This document shows, piece after piece, positions 5,340 through 12,694 of a DNA stretch of 12,694 nt; within the stretch, counting starts at the first letter, position 1; each line of letters opens with the position of its first letter. The position numbers were made by a program, and so were the translations under genes. Below the pieces are notes generated by a model that saw only the letters and a program-made list of their open reading frames with translations, had not been told where the DNA came from and ran no database searches. The stretch spans positions 1-12,694 of the forward strand of contig PWMO01000227.1 in assembly GCA_003558175.1 (NCBI GenBank). The letters are read 5' to 3'. Source of the stretch: Spirochaetaceae bacterium. Lineage in GTDB: Bacteria > Spirochaetota > Spirochaetia > DSM-27196 > PWMO01.

Positions 5340-6281
5340 ATTCAGTCATACATAATCCGGCGGCTGCTGCAAATGGTTCCGATCGCACTGCTGGTCAGCA
5401 TCATCTCATTCTTTCTGATTCAGGTTTCTCCTGGTGATCCTTCCACATTCTTCGTGTCACCAGATGCCCCGCCTGCCGAGATCGAGCGGGTGAGAGAACG
5501 GCTCGGAGTCGACCAGCCAATGATGGTGCAGTTTGGCCGTTGGCTCGGCGGCGTTGTTCAGGGAGATCTTGGCGTCTCGTTTTTTCAAAGGCGCCCGGTG
5601 GTGGAGGCGTACTTCAGCGCTCTGCCGGTGACGTTGATGCTGGCGCTCGGGGGGCTGTTGGTGGCGCTGATACTGGCGCTGCCGATCGGCATCCTTTCTG
5701 CGCTGCATCCGAACTCATGGGGAGACAGAATCGCCACGCTCTTCGTCTTCTCGGGGATCTCTATGCCGAATTTCTGGTTCGGCATGCTACTGATCCTGCT
5801 GTTTGCGGTTAACCTTGGATGGCTGCCGGCGCAGGGGTTCATACGCGGCGCCGGCTTCGTTGGAGTGTTTCGAAGCCTTTTGCTGCCGTCCCTTGCGCTG
5901 GGATATCCAAACGCCGCGCTCATCGCGCGTATGACACGCTCCAGTATGCTCGAGGTCCTGCGACAGGACTACGTGCAGACTGCACGGGCCAAGGGTTTGC
6001 GGGCTCGTGTTGTTATGTATCGCCACGCGTTCATGAATGCAATCAACCCGATCCTGACGGTTGTTGGGTTGGTAATCGCTGCGCTGGTTGCCGGTTCGGT
6101 AGTTATCGAGACGGTCTTCAACCTGCCGGGAATCGGAAGGTTAGTTGTCAATTCGGTCATGCGTCGGGACTACCCGGTGATCCAGGGATCGTTGCTGCTT
6201 ACGGCCATGATGATCATCGGCGTGAACCTGGTTATCGATCTGCTGTATGCAGTCTTTGATCCGCGTATTCGCTATGATTGA
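5340..6281 (+). CDS. dppB: ABC importer permease, DppB/OppB type
   Basis: The first of two membrane permeases of the importer, about 313 residues and six predicted membrane segments. The first segment begins almost at once (I-Q-S-Y-I-I-R-R-L-L-Q-M-V-P), as in DppB/GsiC proteins, followed by the large extracytoplasmic loop with P-G-D-P and D-L-G-x-S-F. The cytoplasmic EAA-type loop that docks on the ATPases is visible as Q-D-Y-V-Q-T-A-R-A-K-G-L near 209-220, and the C-terminus D-P-R-I-R-Y-D is typical. The start is unusual: I choose ATT at 5340 because AGGAGG lies 6 bases upstream and homology begins there. In-frame GTG at 5298 or TTG at 5271 would add a basic, proline-rich leader untypical of the family and overlap the hairpin. 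The next gene follows at once, with possible overlap. Product call is sure; the start is less so. Confidence 0.93.
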   Translation: MQSYIIRRLLQMVPIALLVSIISFFLIQVSPGDPSTFFVSPDAPPAEIERVRERLGVDQPMMVQFGRWLGGVVQGDLGVSFFQRRPVVEAYFSALPVTLMLALGGLLVALILALPIGILSALHPNSWGDRIATLFVFSGISMPNFWFGMLLILLFAVNLGWLPAQGFIRGAGFVGVFRSLLLPSLALGYPNAALIARMTRSSMLEVLRQDYVQTARAKGLRARVVMYRHAFMNAINPILTVVGLVIAALVAGSVVIETVFNLPGIGRLVVNSVMRRDYPVIQGSLLLTAMMIIGVNLVIDLLYAVFDPRIRYD

Positions 6282-6306
6282 GGGGCCTTCGGGAGAAACG
6301 AGCTCT

Positions 6307-7164
6307 ATGAAGCTGCAAACAGATGCAAGAAGCAGGCTCCGGGCTGCATTCAGCGGTGGGTACGGCAGGATCGTAATCGGTGCCGTGCTTACGCTCACCA
6401 TCGTGATTATGGCATTGGTGGCGCCGCTTATCGCGACCCATGATCCGTTTCAGACCAGCGTTCGCACGCGATTTGAATCGCCCAGCGGGGCGCATCTACT
6501 GGGTACGGACGAATACGGACGCGACGTGTTCAGCCGTATCGTTTACGGTGCCCGTGTGTCCATGTTTGTTGGTGTGGGCGTGGTGCTGATTTCCACAGTT
6601 GTCGGTACCATTATTGGCCTATTCGCTGGTTATTTCCGCAAATTGGACAACATCCTTATGCGGGTGATGGACGCCCTGATGGCGTTTCCTTCTATTCTGC
6701 TTGCTATTGCGATCCTCGCGGCCCTCGGCCCCAGAACATCGAACGTGATCGTGGCGCTATCGATTGTGTATACGCCGCGGACGGCACGAGTAGTTCGCGG
6801 TAAGGTGCTGAGTGTGCGCGAGGAAGATTACGTTGAGTCGGCGCGGGTGGTCGGGCTGGGAAACCTGCGGATCATATTCCGCTATATCTTGCCTAACGTA
6901 ATGGCGCCGCTGATCGTGCAGGCCACGTTTATTCTCGCGCTCACCATCATCGCAGAGGCAGGCCTGAGTTTCATTGGCGCCGGCACACCGCCACCTACGC
7001 CCAGCTGGGGCAATATTCTGGCCGACGGCCGGCCGCACATGTACCGGGCGCCGTGGATGACCATCTTTCCCGGTTTGTTCATTATGATTTCGGTGCTGGG
7101 GCTCAACATCGTTGGTGATGGGCTGCGCGACGTGCTCGACCCGCGATTGAAGGGATCACAATAA
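6307..7164 (+). CDS. dppC: ABC importer permease, DppC/OppC type
   Basis: The second permease, 285 residues from the chosen ATG, pairing with DppB to form the channel. Family marks: a first membrane segment near 22-42, then the conserved [12 protein letters not shown] at 66-77, the EAA loop [12 protein letters not shown] at 173-184, and a C-terminus ending [13 protein letters not shown] as expected. GGGAG at 6291-6295 lies 11 bases before the ATG at 6307, a little long. The alternative ATG at 6274 overlaps the dppB stop (ATGATTGA) and would allow coupled translation, adding 11 residues, but has no ribosome binding site. Either start leaves the protein at normal length. Confidence 0.93.
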   Translation: MKLQTDARSRLRAAFSGGYGRIVIGAVLTLTIVIMALVAPLIATHDPFQTSVRTRFESPSGAHLLGTDEYGRDVFSRIVYGARVSMFVGVGVVLISTVVGTIIGLFAGYFRKLDNILMRVMDALMAFPSILLAIAILAALGPRTSNVIVALSIVYTPRTARVVRGKVLSVREEDYVESARVVGLGNLRIIFRYILPNVMAPLIVQATFILALTIIAEAGLSFIGAGTPPPTPSWGNILADGRPHMYRAPWMTIFPGLFIMISVLGLNIVGDGLRDVLDPRLKGSQ

Positions 7165-7177
7165 CGGGAGAAGAAGT

Positions 7178-8200
7178 TTGGATTCATTGCCCATACTTTC
7201 GATTGAAGATCTGCATACTGCTTTTTTTGCTCGCAGCGGTGTGGTTCATGCGGTTGACGGCGTCACTCTGCATGTGGATCGCGGTGAGACGCTCGGGGTC
7301 GTGGGCGAGTCGGGATGCGGTAAGAGTGTTACTGCGCTTTCGGTCCTCAGACTCGTTCCCGATCCACCGGGTGAGATCATCGGGGGGCGGGTTCTGTTTG
7401 AGGGGCAGAACTTGCTGCAGAAGACTCAGTCCGAGATGGAGGACATCCGCGGCAACGACATATCGATGATATTCCAGGAGCCATTGACGGCGCTGAACCC
7501 GGTGTTCACCATAGGGTTTCAGCTGACTGAAGGCATTTTGCGGCACACTGGCGCTACGCCGGCAGAGGCGCGTGAGCGCGCCGTAGAGATGCTCAAGAGG
7601 GTCGGAATTTCGGACCCTCAGCAGCGGATGCGGACGTTTCCGCATCAGATGAGCGGGGGCATGCGCCAGCGCGCGATGATTGCCATGGCCCTGGCCTGCG
7701 AGCCCAAGCTGCTGATTGCCGACGAGCCCACCACGGCACTTGATGTGACCATCCAGGCACAGATTCTATCGCTCATCCGCGATCTCCGCGAGGAGTTTGG
7801 TACGGCGGTTATCATGATTACCCACGATCTGGGTGTTATTGCCGAAACGGCCGACCGGGTGGCTGTCATGTACGCGGGCAGGGTTGTCGAGTCGGCATCG
7901 GTCAGACGAATCTTCTCTATGCCGGCGCACCCGTATACGTGGGGGCTGTTGAACTCAATTCCCAGGCTGACCGCTAAACGGAAGCGTCTGCACGCGATCG
8001 CGGGCGTGGTTCCCAACCTGAGCAACCTCCCCGGCGGCTGTACCTTTCACCCTCGCTGCGAGTTCGCCACCAAACGCTGTCGCGATGAAGAGCCGCCTCT
8101 GGAGCGCGTGGACGAGGGGCACCTTGCCCGTTGCTGGCACAGTGACCGGGTGTTGGCCGCGCAGAACTCGGAATCGAAACCGCAGGGGAGTGCGGTATGA
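7178..8200 (+). CDS. dppD: ABC importer ATPase, DppD/OppD type
   Basis: One of two nucleotide-binding subunits, 340 residues, cytoplasmic, hydrolysing ATP to drive import. Visible: Walker A G-E-S-G-C-G-K-S (43-50), Q-loop Q100, signature M-S-G-G-M-R-Q-R (158-165), Walker B L-L-I-A-D-E-P (178-184, catalytic E183), D-loop after it and H-loop H216. The C-terminal oligopeptide-transporter domain has the C-x5-C-x6-C pattern (C288, C294, C301) plus C319, which in some relatives holds an iron-sulfur cluster. The start is TTG with GGGAG (7166-7170) 7 bases upstream; no better start fits. It lies 13 bases after dppC and overlaps dppF by 4 bases (ATGA), so translation is coupled. Confidence 0.96.
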   Translation: MDSLPILSIEDLHTAFFARSGVVHAVDGVTLHVDRGETLGVVGESGCGKSVTALSVLRLVPDPPGEIIGGRVLFEGQNLLQKTQSEMEDIRGNDISMIFQEPLTALNPVFTIGFQLTEGILRHTGATPAEARERAVEMLKRVGISDPQQRMRTFPHQMSGGMRQRAMIAMALACEPKLLIADEPTTALDVTIQAQILSLIRDLREEFGTAVIMITHDLGVIAETADRVAVMYAGRVVESASVRRIFSMPAHPYTWGLLNSIPRLTAKRKRLHAIAGVVPNLSNLPGGCTFHPRCEFATKRCRDEEPPLERVDEGHLARCWHSDRVLAAQNSESKPQGSAV

Positions 8201-9252
8201 GCATAGCCTCAAACAACACGTCCGATGTGCATGCCAATCTGGTCGAAGCGACGGGACTGCGCAAGTATTTCCCCATAACCGCGGGTGTGTTCCGCAGGGT
8301 GATAGGGCACGTCAAGGCGGTAGAAGACGTCTCTTTCTCCATCAAACGTGGCGAGACACTTGGATTGGTTGGTGAGTCCGGATGCGGCAAAACGACCACC
8401 GGCAGACTCTTGCTGCGACTTATGGCGCCGACTTCCGGCACGGTGCTTTACGAGGGACGCGACATCTTTGATCTGCCGCTTGAAGAGATGCGCAGGCTGC
8501 GCCGTAACATCCAGATCATTTTTCAGGATCCCTATTCATCGCTGCACCCCCGGATGCGTGTGCACGAGATAATCTCCGAGCCGATCCGTTTTCACCGGCT
8601 TCTGGAGGGAAAGCAGGCAGTCAACGCACGGGTGGACGAGCTGATGGAGGTGGTGGGCCTGTCCGCGGCGTACCGCAATCGCTATCCGCACGAGTTCAGC
8701 GGGGGACAGCGGCAACGTATCGGCATCGCGCGCGCGCTGGCGGTAGACCCTAGGTTTATCGTCTGCGACGAGCCGGTCTCGGCGCTGGATGTTTCAATCC
8801 AGGCACAGGTGCTGAACCTGCTTGAAGACCTGCAGGAGCAGTTCGACCTGACCTATCTGTTCATTGCACACGACCTGAGCGTGGTGCAGCACGCTAGTGA
8901 TCGCATCGCGGTGATGTATCTGGGAAGAATTGCCGAGGTTGCCGAAAGCAGGGCGTTGTTTGAAAAACCGCTGCATCCGTACTGTGAGGCGCTGCTTTCG
9001 GCCATTCCTATCCCCGAACCTGACGTCAAACGGCGCCAGATTCTGCTGGTGGGGGACGTGCCAAGCCCGGCGAACCCGCCGTCTGGCTGCTATTTCCATC
9101 CGCGCTGCAAGTACGCAGTTGAACGCTGCCACAGCGAGACACCGCAACTACGCACCGTGCCGACAGCGAACGGGCTCGAGAGGCAAGTGGCTTGCCATCG
9201 CGCCGAGGAACTCGATCTGCAAAGCGGCAAGCCGACTGCAGAAGCGATCTAG
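8197..9252 (+). CDS. dppF: ABC importer ATPase, DppF/OppF type
   Basis: The partner ATPase of the importer, 351 residues. Visible: Walker A G-E-S-G-C-G-K-T (59-66), Q-loop Q110 in [12 protein letters not shown] (typical of OppF/DppF), signature F-S-G-G-Q-R-Q-R (167-174), Walker B F-I-V-C-D-E-P (187-193, catalytic E192), H-loop H225. The C-terminal domain again carries four cysteines (C298, C304, C311, C333) in the spacing of its partner. The ATG overlaps the dppD stop; GGGGAG (8185-8190) lies 6 bases upstream. Its TAG stop shares the CTAG tetramer with the stop of the convergent GH65 gene, leaving no room for a terminator. Last gene of the ABC operon. Confidence 0.96.
   Translation: MSIASNNTSDVHANLVEATGLRKYFPITAGVFRRVIGHVKAVEDVSFSIKRGETLGLVGESGCGKTTTGRLLLRLMAPTSGTVLYEGRDIFDLPLEEMRRLRRNIQIIFQDPYSSLHPRMRVHEIISEPIRFHRLLEGKQAVNARVDELMEVVGLSAAYRNRYPHEFSGGQRQRIGIARALAVDPRFIVCDEPVSALDVSIQAQVLNLLEDLQEQFDLTYLFIAHDLSVVQHASDRIAVMYLGRIAEVAESRALFEKPLHPYCEALLSAIPIPEPDVKRRQILLVGDVPSPANPPSGCYFHPRCKYAVERCHSETPQLRTVPTANGLERQVACHRAEELDLQSGKPTAEAI
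9249..9252. other. Shared CTAG holding both convergent stop codons
   Basis: dppF ends with TAG at 9250-9252 on the plus strand and the GH65 gene ends with TAG (plus-strand CTA, 9249-9251) on the minus strand. The palindrome CTAG serves both. No terminator hairpin exists between the genes, so transcripts must run into the opposing gene or end by Rho. Confidence 0.9.
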
Positions 9253-11663
9253 GTAATTGGGTGCGCGGGCGGTGAGCCGTTTGCCGGCTGCGCGGGCCGG
9301 GTTTCGCCCACGCACGCCTCTACCTCCGACGGCGTGCCCGGCGCGAGGTGCAGGTCCTGTCCGCAGACCGTGATCGTGAGCGGCTCGCCCTCGTACACCT
9401 CGAATCGGAACCGCTCGTGGGTCAGGTCCACGTGCAGCCGGCTCTCGTGGAAACGCAAGTGAAACTGCAGCCGGCCCCACGCCTGCGGCAGGCGGGGATT
9501 GAACGACAGCTTGCCTTTGAAGTCCTGCATTCCGCCAAAGCCGTACGTCAGCGCCATCCAGACTCCGCCGGTCGATGCGATGTGCACACCGTCGATCACG
9601 TTTCCGGCCACGTCGGCGAGGTCCATCAGAAGCGCGTACTGAAAGTACTCCAGCGCCTTCTGCTCGTAGCCGATCTCGGCCGCCAGAATCGATTGCACAC
9701 ACGCCGAGAGCGACGAGTCGCCGGTCGTGAGCGGATCGTAGTAGTCAAAGTTGCGCCGCTTCTGTTCCAGCGAGAACTCGTCGCCCAGCAGCACCATGGC
9801 CAGCACCACGTCGGCCTGCTTGATCACCTGGTGGCGGTAGATCACCAGCGGATGATAGTTCAGCAGCAGCGGGAAGTGGTCCTTCGGTGTGTTCTTGAAG
9901 TCCCACACCTCCTTCTCGAGGAAGTTGTCATCCTGCGGGTTCACACCGCGTTCTTTGTCATACGGGATGTACATCGCGCGGGCGGCACGCTCCCAGCGCG
10001 CCGGTTCATCGTCCTCGAGGTTGGTAACGTGTTTGAGATGGGAGAACGACCGCCGGTCCTCCTTCTCGAGCCACTGCACCACTTCGGCGGCGTAGCGCAG
10101 ATTGGCGCGGGCCATCAGGTTGGTGAAGGTGTTGTCGTTGACCACGGTGGTGTATTCGTCCGGACCGGTGACCCCGTGAATATGAAATGCTCCGGTATCG
10201 GGGCTGAAAAAACCCAGCCCGGTCCAGAGGCGCGCGGTCTCCACCAGGATCTCGGCACCTACTTCACCCAGGATATTGTGGTCACCCCGGACATCGATGT
10301 AACGCCTGATTGCGTAGGCGATGTCGGCGTCGATGTGATACTGCGCAGTTCCGGCGGCGTAGTAGGATGAAGCCTCTTCGCCGTTGATGGTGCGCCACGG
10401 AAACAGCGCGCCGTCTTCTGAGAGTACGCGCGCCCGCTCACGAGCCAGGTTGAGCATCGAATGCCGGAACCGCAGCAGATTGCGCGCGATGCGTGAGTTG
10501 GTATAGGTCAGAAACGGCGCCACGTAGATCTCGGTGTCCCAGAAGTAGTGGCCCTCGTACGCCTGCCCGGTGAGGCCCTTGGCGGGTATGCCGGTGGTCT
10601 CGGCGCGAGCCGACGCCTGGCACAACTGAAAAATGTTCCAGCGCACCGCCTGCTGCACGCGCGGCTCGGCGTCCACCACCACGTCGGCGCGCGACCAGAA
10701 ATCGTCGAGGTAGGCGCGCTGGGCCTTTTCCAGCTCGTCATAGCCGTGCTTGAGACTGCGGTCCAGCGTGCGGTTGCAGCGATCCACAAGCTCCAGTGGC
10801 GGTACCGATCGCGATGTGTGATAGGTGAAGTACTTGGTGATGGTAATCGGTACGTCCGGCTGGACGTCGATGGTGTAGACCACCTTGCCGAGATCTTCGC
10901 TCCAGCTTCGCTCCAGCTCCCATTCGTTCTCGGTTTCGATCACGTGGTCGATGCCTACGCCGAGGGTCATGCGCGAGTTGGTGGTGCGGTAGCCGGTGAC
11001 GATACGCTGGTCTTCATCGTGGTGCTCCCGAGCGTTCAGGACGCGGTGAGTGAACGCCTTCGCACGACGCGGATCGCCCGTGGCGCCGTTGCGCGGCTCG
11101 TCGGTCGGCCGGCTGTCCTGCCGGTTGAGCATCTGCGAAGAAATGACCACCGGAGCCTTGGTGTCGATCGTCACCTCGTACCTGATGGCGCCGACGTGCC
11201 GATACTCGAGCGAGATGAGGCGACTCGACTTCACATGTACCTGCTTGCCCGATGGGGACGCCCAGTTCATGTCACGACGCAGCACCCCGTCACGAAAGTC
11301 CAGCTTGCGCTCGTACTCGGTGATGCGTGCGGTGGGAAGGTAGAGCGGTTCGTCGTCCACGTAGAGCTTGATGATGGTGGTGTCCGGAACGTTGACAATG
11401 GTCTGGCCGGTGCGGGCGAAGCCGTACGCCTCCTCGGCGTGCACGATGTCCCAGGTCTCGTGAAACCCGTTGCAGAACATCGCTTCTTCAACCGCCGGAC
11501 GGCCTTCCTCAAACAGCCCTCGCACACCCAGGAAGCCGTTGGCCAGCGAGAAGATAGTCTCCGCGTTGCCGATCCATTCATGCGTGAAGGTGGTCTCGAT
11601 AATCTGCCATTCATCCGATGGATACAGATGCTCCGGCAACAGCCTCAGTTTGCGTGGAACCAT
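9249..11663 (-). CDS. Glycoside hydrolase family 65 disaccharide phosphorylase
   Basis: An 804-residue enzyme of the family that splits alpha-glucosides (maltose, trehalose, kojibiose, nigerose and similar) with phosphate, giving beta-glucose 1-phosphate. Order: N-terminal beta-sandwich (about 1-290), linker helices, (alpha/alpha)6 barrel (about 330-710), C-terminal beta-sheet. In the barrel are H-Y-F-W-D-T-E (372-378), the catalytic acid E503 in [13 protein letters not shown] (615-618) and the phosphate-binding H-I-A-S-T-G-G (694-700), so it should be a phosphorylase rather than a hydrolase. Disaccharide specificity is not readable by eye. ATG with GGGGGAG (11670-11676) 6 bases upstream. It follows the HAD gene after 50 bases, probably one operon. 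No signal peptide, so cytoplasmic. The last 25 residues, rich in Pro, Gly and Ala, are a loose tail. Confidence 0.93.
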   Translation of the reverse strand: MVPRKLRLLPEHLYPSDEWQIIETTFTHEWIGNAETIFSLANGFLGVRGLFEEGRPAVEEAMFCNGFHETWDIVHAEEAYGFARTGQTIVNVPDTTIIKLYVDDEPLYLPTARITEYERKLDFRDGVLRRDMNWASPSGKQVHVKSSRLISLEYRHVGAIRYEVTIDTKAPVVISSQMLNRQDSRPTDEPRNGATGDPRRAKAFTHRVLNAREHHDEDQRIVTGYRTTNSRMTLGVGIDHVIETENEWELERSWSEDLGKVVYTIDVQPDVPITITKYFTYHTSRSVPPLELVDRCNRTLDRSLKHGYDELEKAQRAYLDDFWSRADVVVDAEPRVQQAVRWNIFQLCQASARAETTGIPAKGLTGQAYEGHYFWDTEIYVAPFLTYTNSRIARNLLRFRHSMLNLARERARVLSEDGALFPWRTINGEEASSYYAAGTAQYHIDADIAYAIRRYIDVRGDHNILGEVGAEILVETARLWTGLGFFSPDTGAFHIHGVTGPDEYTTVVNDNTFTNLMARANLRYAAEVVQWLEKEDRRSFSHLKHVTNLEDDEPARWERAARAMYIPYDKERGVNPQDDNFLEKEVWDFKNTPKDHFPLLLNYHPLVIYRHQVIKQADVVLAMVLLGDEFSLEQKRRNFDYYDPLTTGDSSLSACVQSILAAEIGYEQKALEYFQYALLMDLADVAGNVIDGVHIASTGGVWMALTYGFGGMQDFKGKLSFNPRLPQAWGRLQFHLRFHESRLHVDLTHERFRFEVYEGEPLTITVCGQDLHLAPGTPSEVEACVGETRPAQPANGSPPAHPIT

Positions 11664-11713
11664 CCCGGACTCCCCCTTTTCAGCGTCCCGTGTGTACTAT
11701 CAGCCCCAAACGC

Positions 11714-12679
11714 TCAGCGGGATTCTCGTCCCGCCTCCGCCTCCGTCGCGTAGCGGTTGAGCGCAAAGACCAGAACGTCCGGCCCGGAAACAGAGCAGAC
11801 GTTCGGGCACGTCTGTCCGGCCTTCTGCAGCAGATCTTCATCGGCTCCTACGAACAGTGCGAGCGACCCGGGCGAGCGCCGCGCGACCACTTCAGCCATC
11901 GGAAGGTCCGAAGCCGTGTCGCCGCAGACCAGGTTCGCACCTCGCTCCAGGTTCAGGTCAAGCTCCCGCTCAAGGTACGCGATGCCGTCTCCCTTGTCAA
12001 AGTCCCTGACGCCACCCCCCACGCCGGCCCTCCCGCTGTTTTCAGCGTCGCGTTCCGCGTCCAGGGTGAGGATGATCTCGATATCTTTGCCGGTGTCTTC
12101 AATTCGCAGCACCCGCCCTTCGGGATCCGTCTTGTCCACCAGCTCCGTCACCGCCTGCAGCAGCAGCTGTGACAGCTCCGCGGGAACGGACTGCTCCACG
12201 TCCTGCCGCGCAACGGTGGTCTGGCCGAACTTGAACTGCAGGCTGGAGCCGATACGCGTGAAGATCTGAAACCGCTGCGTCTGCAGCAGCTGCTGCAGCG
12301 CGGCGTTGAACCGGTCGAGCAGCCGCTGCTGGGGCGCCGGAACGGGCAGTTGGCTTCTGTTGCCGTGTTGGTCACGATACTCGCGGCCCTTCGAGCCGGC
12401 ATAGATGAAGAGTTCGTCGGGGAGGGTGCTGACGTCAACCAGCCCGCCGTTCTCGAGCGGTGCGGATGAGAGTATCACGTTGTGGCCGGCGGCGGCGCGG
12501 GCAAACCGGGCCAGGAACAGCGCATTGTAGGCGGGTTGCACCGAGGAGCGGTAGCGGCTGCAGTAATTGACCACCGTGCCGTCGCGGTCGGTGATAAAGG
12601 CGTGTACCGGCGGGTTTGTGCGGGCCGGGTCTCCGCCTGGCGGCCCACCATCCGCCGGCCGCGACACGGGGCCGGGCAT
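11714..12679 (-). CDS. HAD-superfamily sugar-phosphatase-like protein (trehalose-6-phosphatase-like), start uncertain
   Basis: A 321-residue frame, probably a phosphatase acting on a phosphorylated sugar in the cytoplasm. HAD motifs are complete: D31-R-D33-G-T (nucleophile and acid), I-L-S-S (69-72, motif II), K229 in F-D-K-G-D-G (motif III) and G-D254-T-A-S-D258-L-P-M (motif IV). A large cap between motifs II and III (about 90-225) points to the Cof/OtsB/mannosyl-phosphoglycerate phosphatase class rather than to beta-phosphoglucomutase. The GH65 gene follows after 50 bases, consistent with alpha-glucoside metabolism. The ATG at 12679 has no ribosome binding site, the first 25 residues are Pro/Gly-rich like a linker, and the frame stays open to the window edge. 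The true start may lie outside, and the protein may be longer or fused to another domain. Substrate unknown. Confidence 0.82.
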   Translation of the reverse strand: MPGPVSRPADGGPPGGDPARTNPPVHAFITDRDGTVVNYCSRYRSSVQPAYNALFLARFARAAAGHNVILSSAPLENGGLVDVSTLPDELFIYAGSKGREYRDQHGNRSQLPVPAPQQRLLDRFNAALQQLLQTQRFQIFTRIGSSLQFKFGQTTVARQDVEQSVPAELSQLLLQAVTELVDKTDPEGRVLRIEDTGKDIEIILTLDAERDAENSGRAGVGGGVRDFDKGDGIAYLERELDLNLERGANLVCGDTASDLPMAEVVARRSPGSLALFVGADEDLLQKAGQTCPNVCSVSGPDVLVFALNRYATEAEAGRESR

Positions 12680-12694
12680 GGGAAAGTGCCGGCG

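Noticed and set aside
10548..11753. 401-residue plus-strand open frame opposite the GH65 gene, and a similar one at 9348-10370
   Set aside because: Both mirror the reading frame of a well-conserved enzyme, lack ribosome binding sites and contain no family motif.

Overview
The window reads as chromosomal DNA of a free-living, GC-rich bacterium, most likely a spirochaete of the Spirochaeta/Alkalispirochaeta kind. The main clue is that both secreted solute-binding proteins have a signal peptide ending in Ala followed by Gly-Gly-(Arg/Ala) and lack a lipobox cysteine, a style I associate with spirochaete binding proteins. I did not run a database search, so the taxonomy is inference. Start codons are diverse (ATG, GTG, TTG and possibly ATT). 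I see no insertion sequence, prophage, CRISPR array, tRNA or rRNA.

Layout. Positions 1-3334, minus strand: an operon read right to left, made of a GntR/FadR-type regulator, a class-III PLP aminotransferase, a TRAP-transporter binding protein (dctP) and the first 14 codons of a dctQ-like gene cut by the left edge. Positions 3335-3652: a divergent control region with two good sigma-70-type promoters and three small palindromes on or next to them. Positions 3653-9252, plus strand: a complete five-gene peptide/nickel-class (Opp/Dpp) ABC importer in the order binding protein, permease B, permease C, ATPase D, ATPase F. Two consecutive hairpins separate the binding-protein gene from the transport genes. 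Positions 9249-12694, minus strand: a second operon with a HAD-superfamily sugar-phosphatase-like gene, possibly incomplete at its 5' end, followed by a glycoside hydrolase family 65 disaccharide phosphorylase. The last ABC gene and the phosphorylase gene converge and stop inside the same CTAG tetranucleotide.

How it may work together (inference). The FadR-type regulator probably senses a carboxylate or amino-acid ligand and controls its own operon. The shared control region makes control of the ABC operon possible too. The TRAP system would import an organic or amino acid that the aminotransferase deaminates, and the ABC system would import peptides or another solute. The HAD/GH65 pair looks like a separate alpha-glucoside (trehalose-type) module.

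No wholly new system is evident; the families are familiar. The points most worth a second look are the control region with an almost leaderless regulator transcript, the apparent ATT start of the first ABC permease, hairpins placed directly after both binding-protein genes, and the unfused HAD + GH65 pair that resembles the domain combination of mycobacterial OtsB1.
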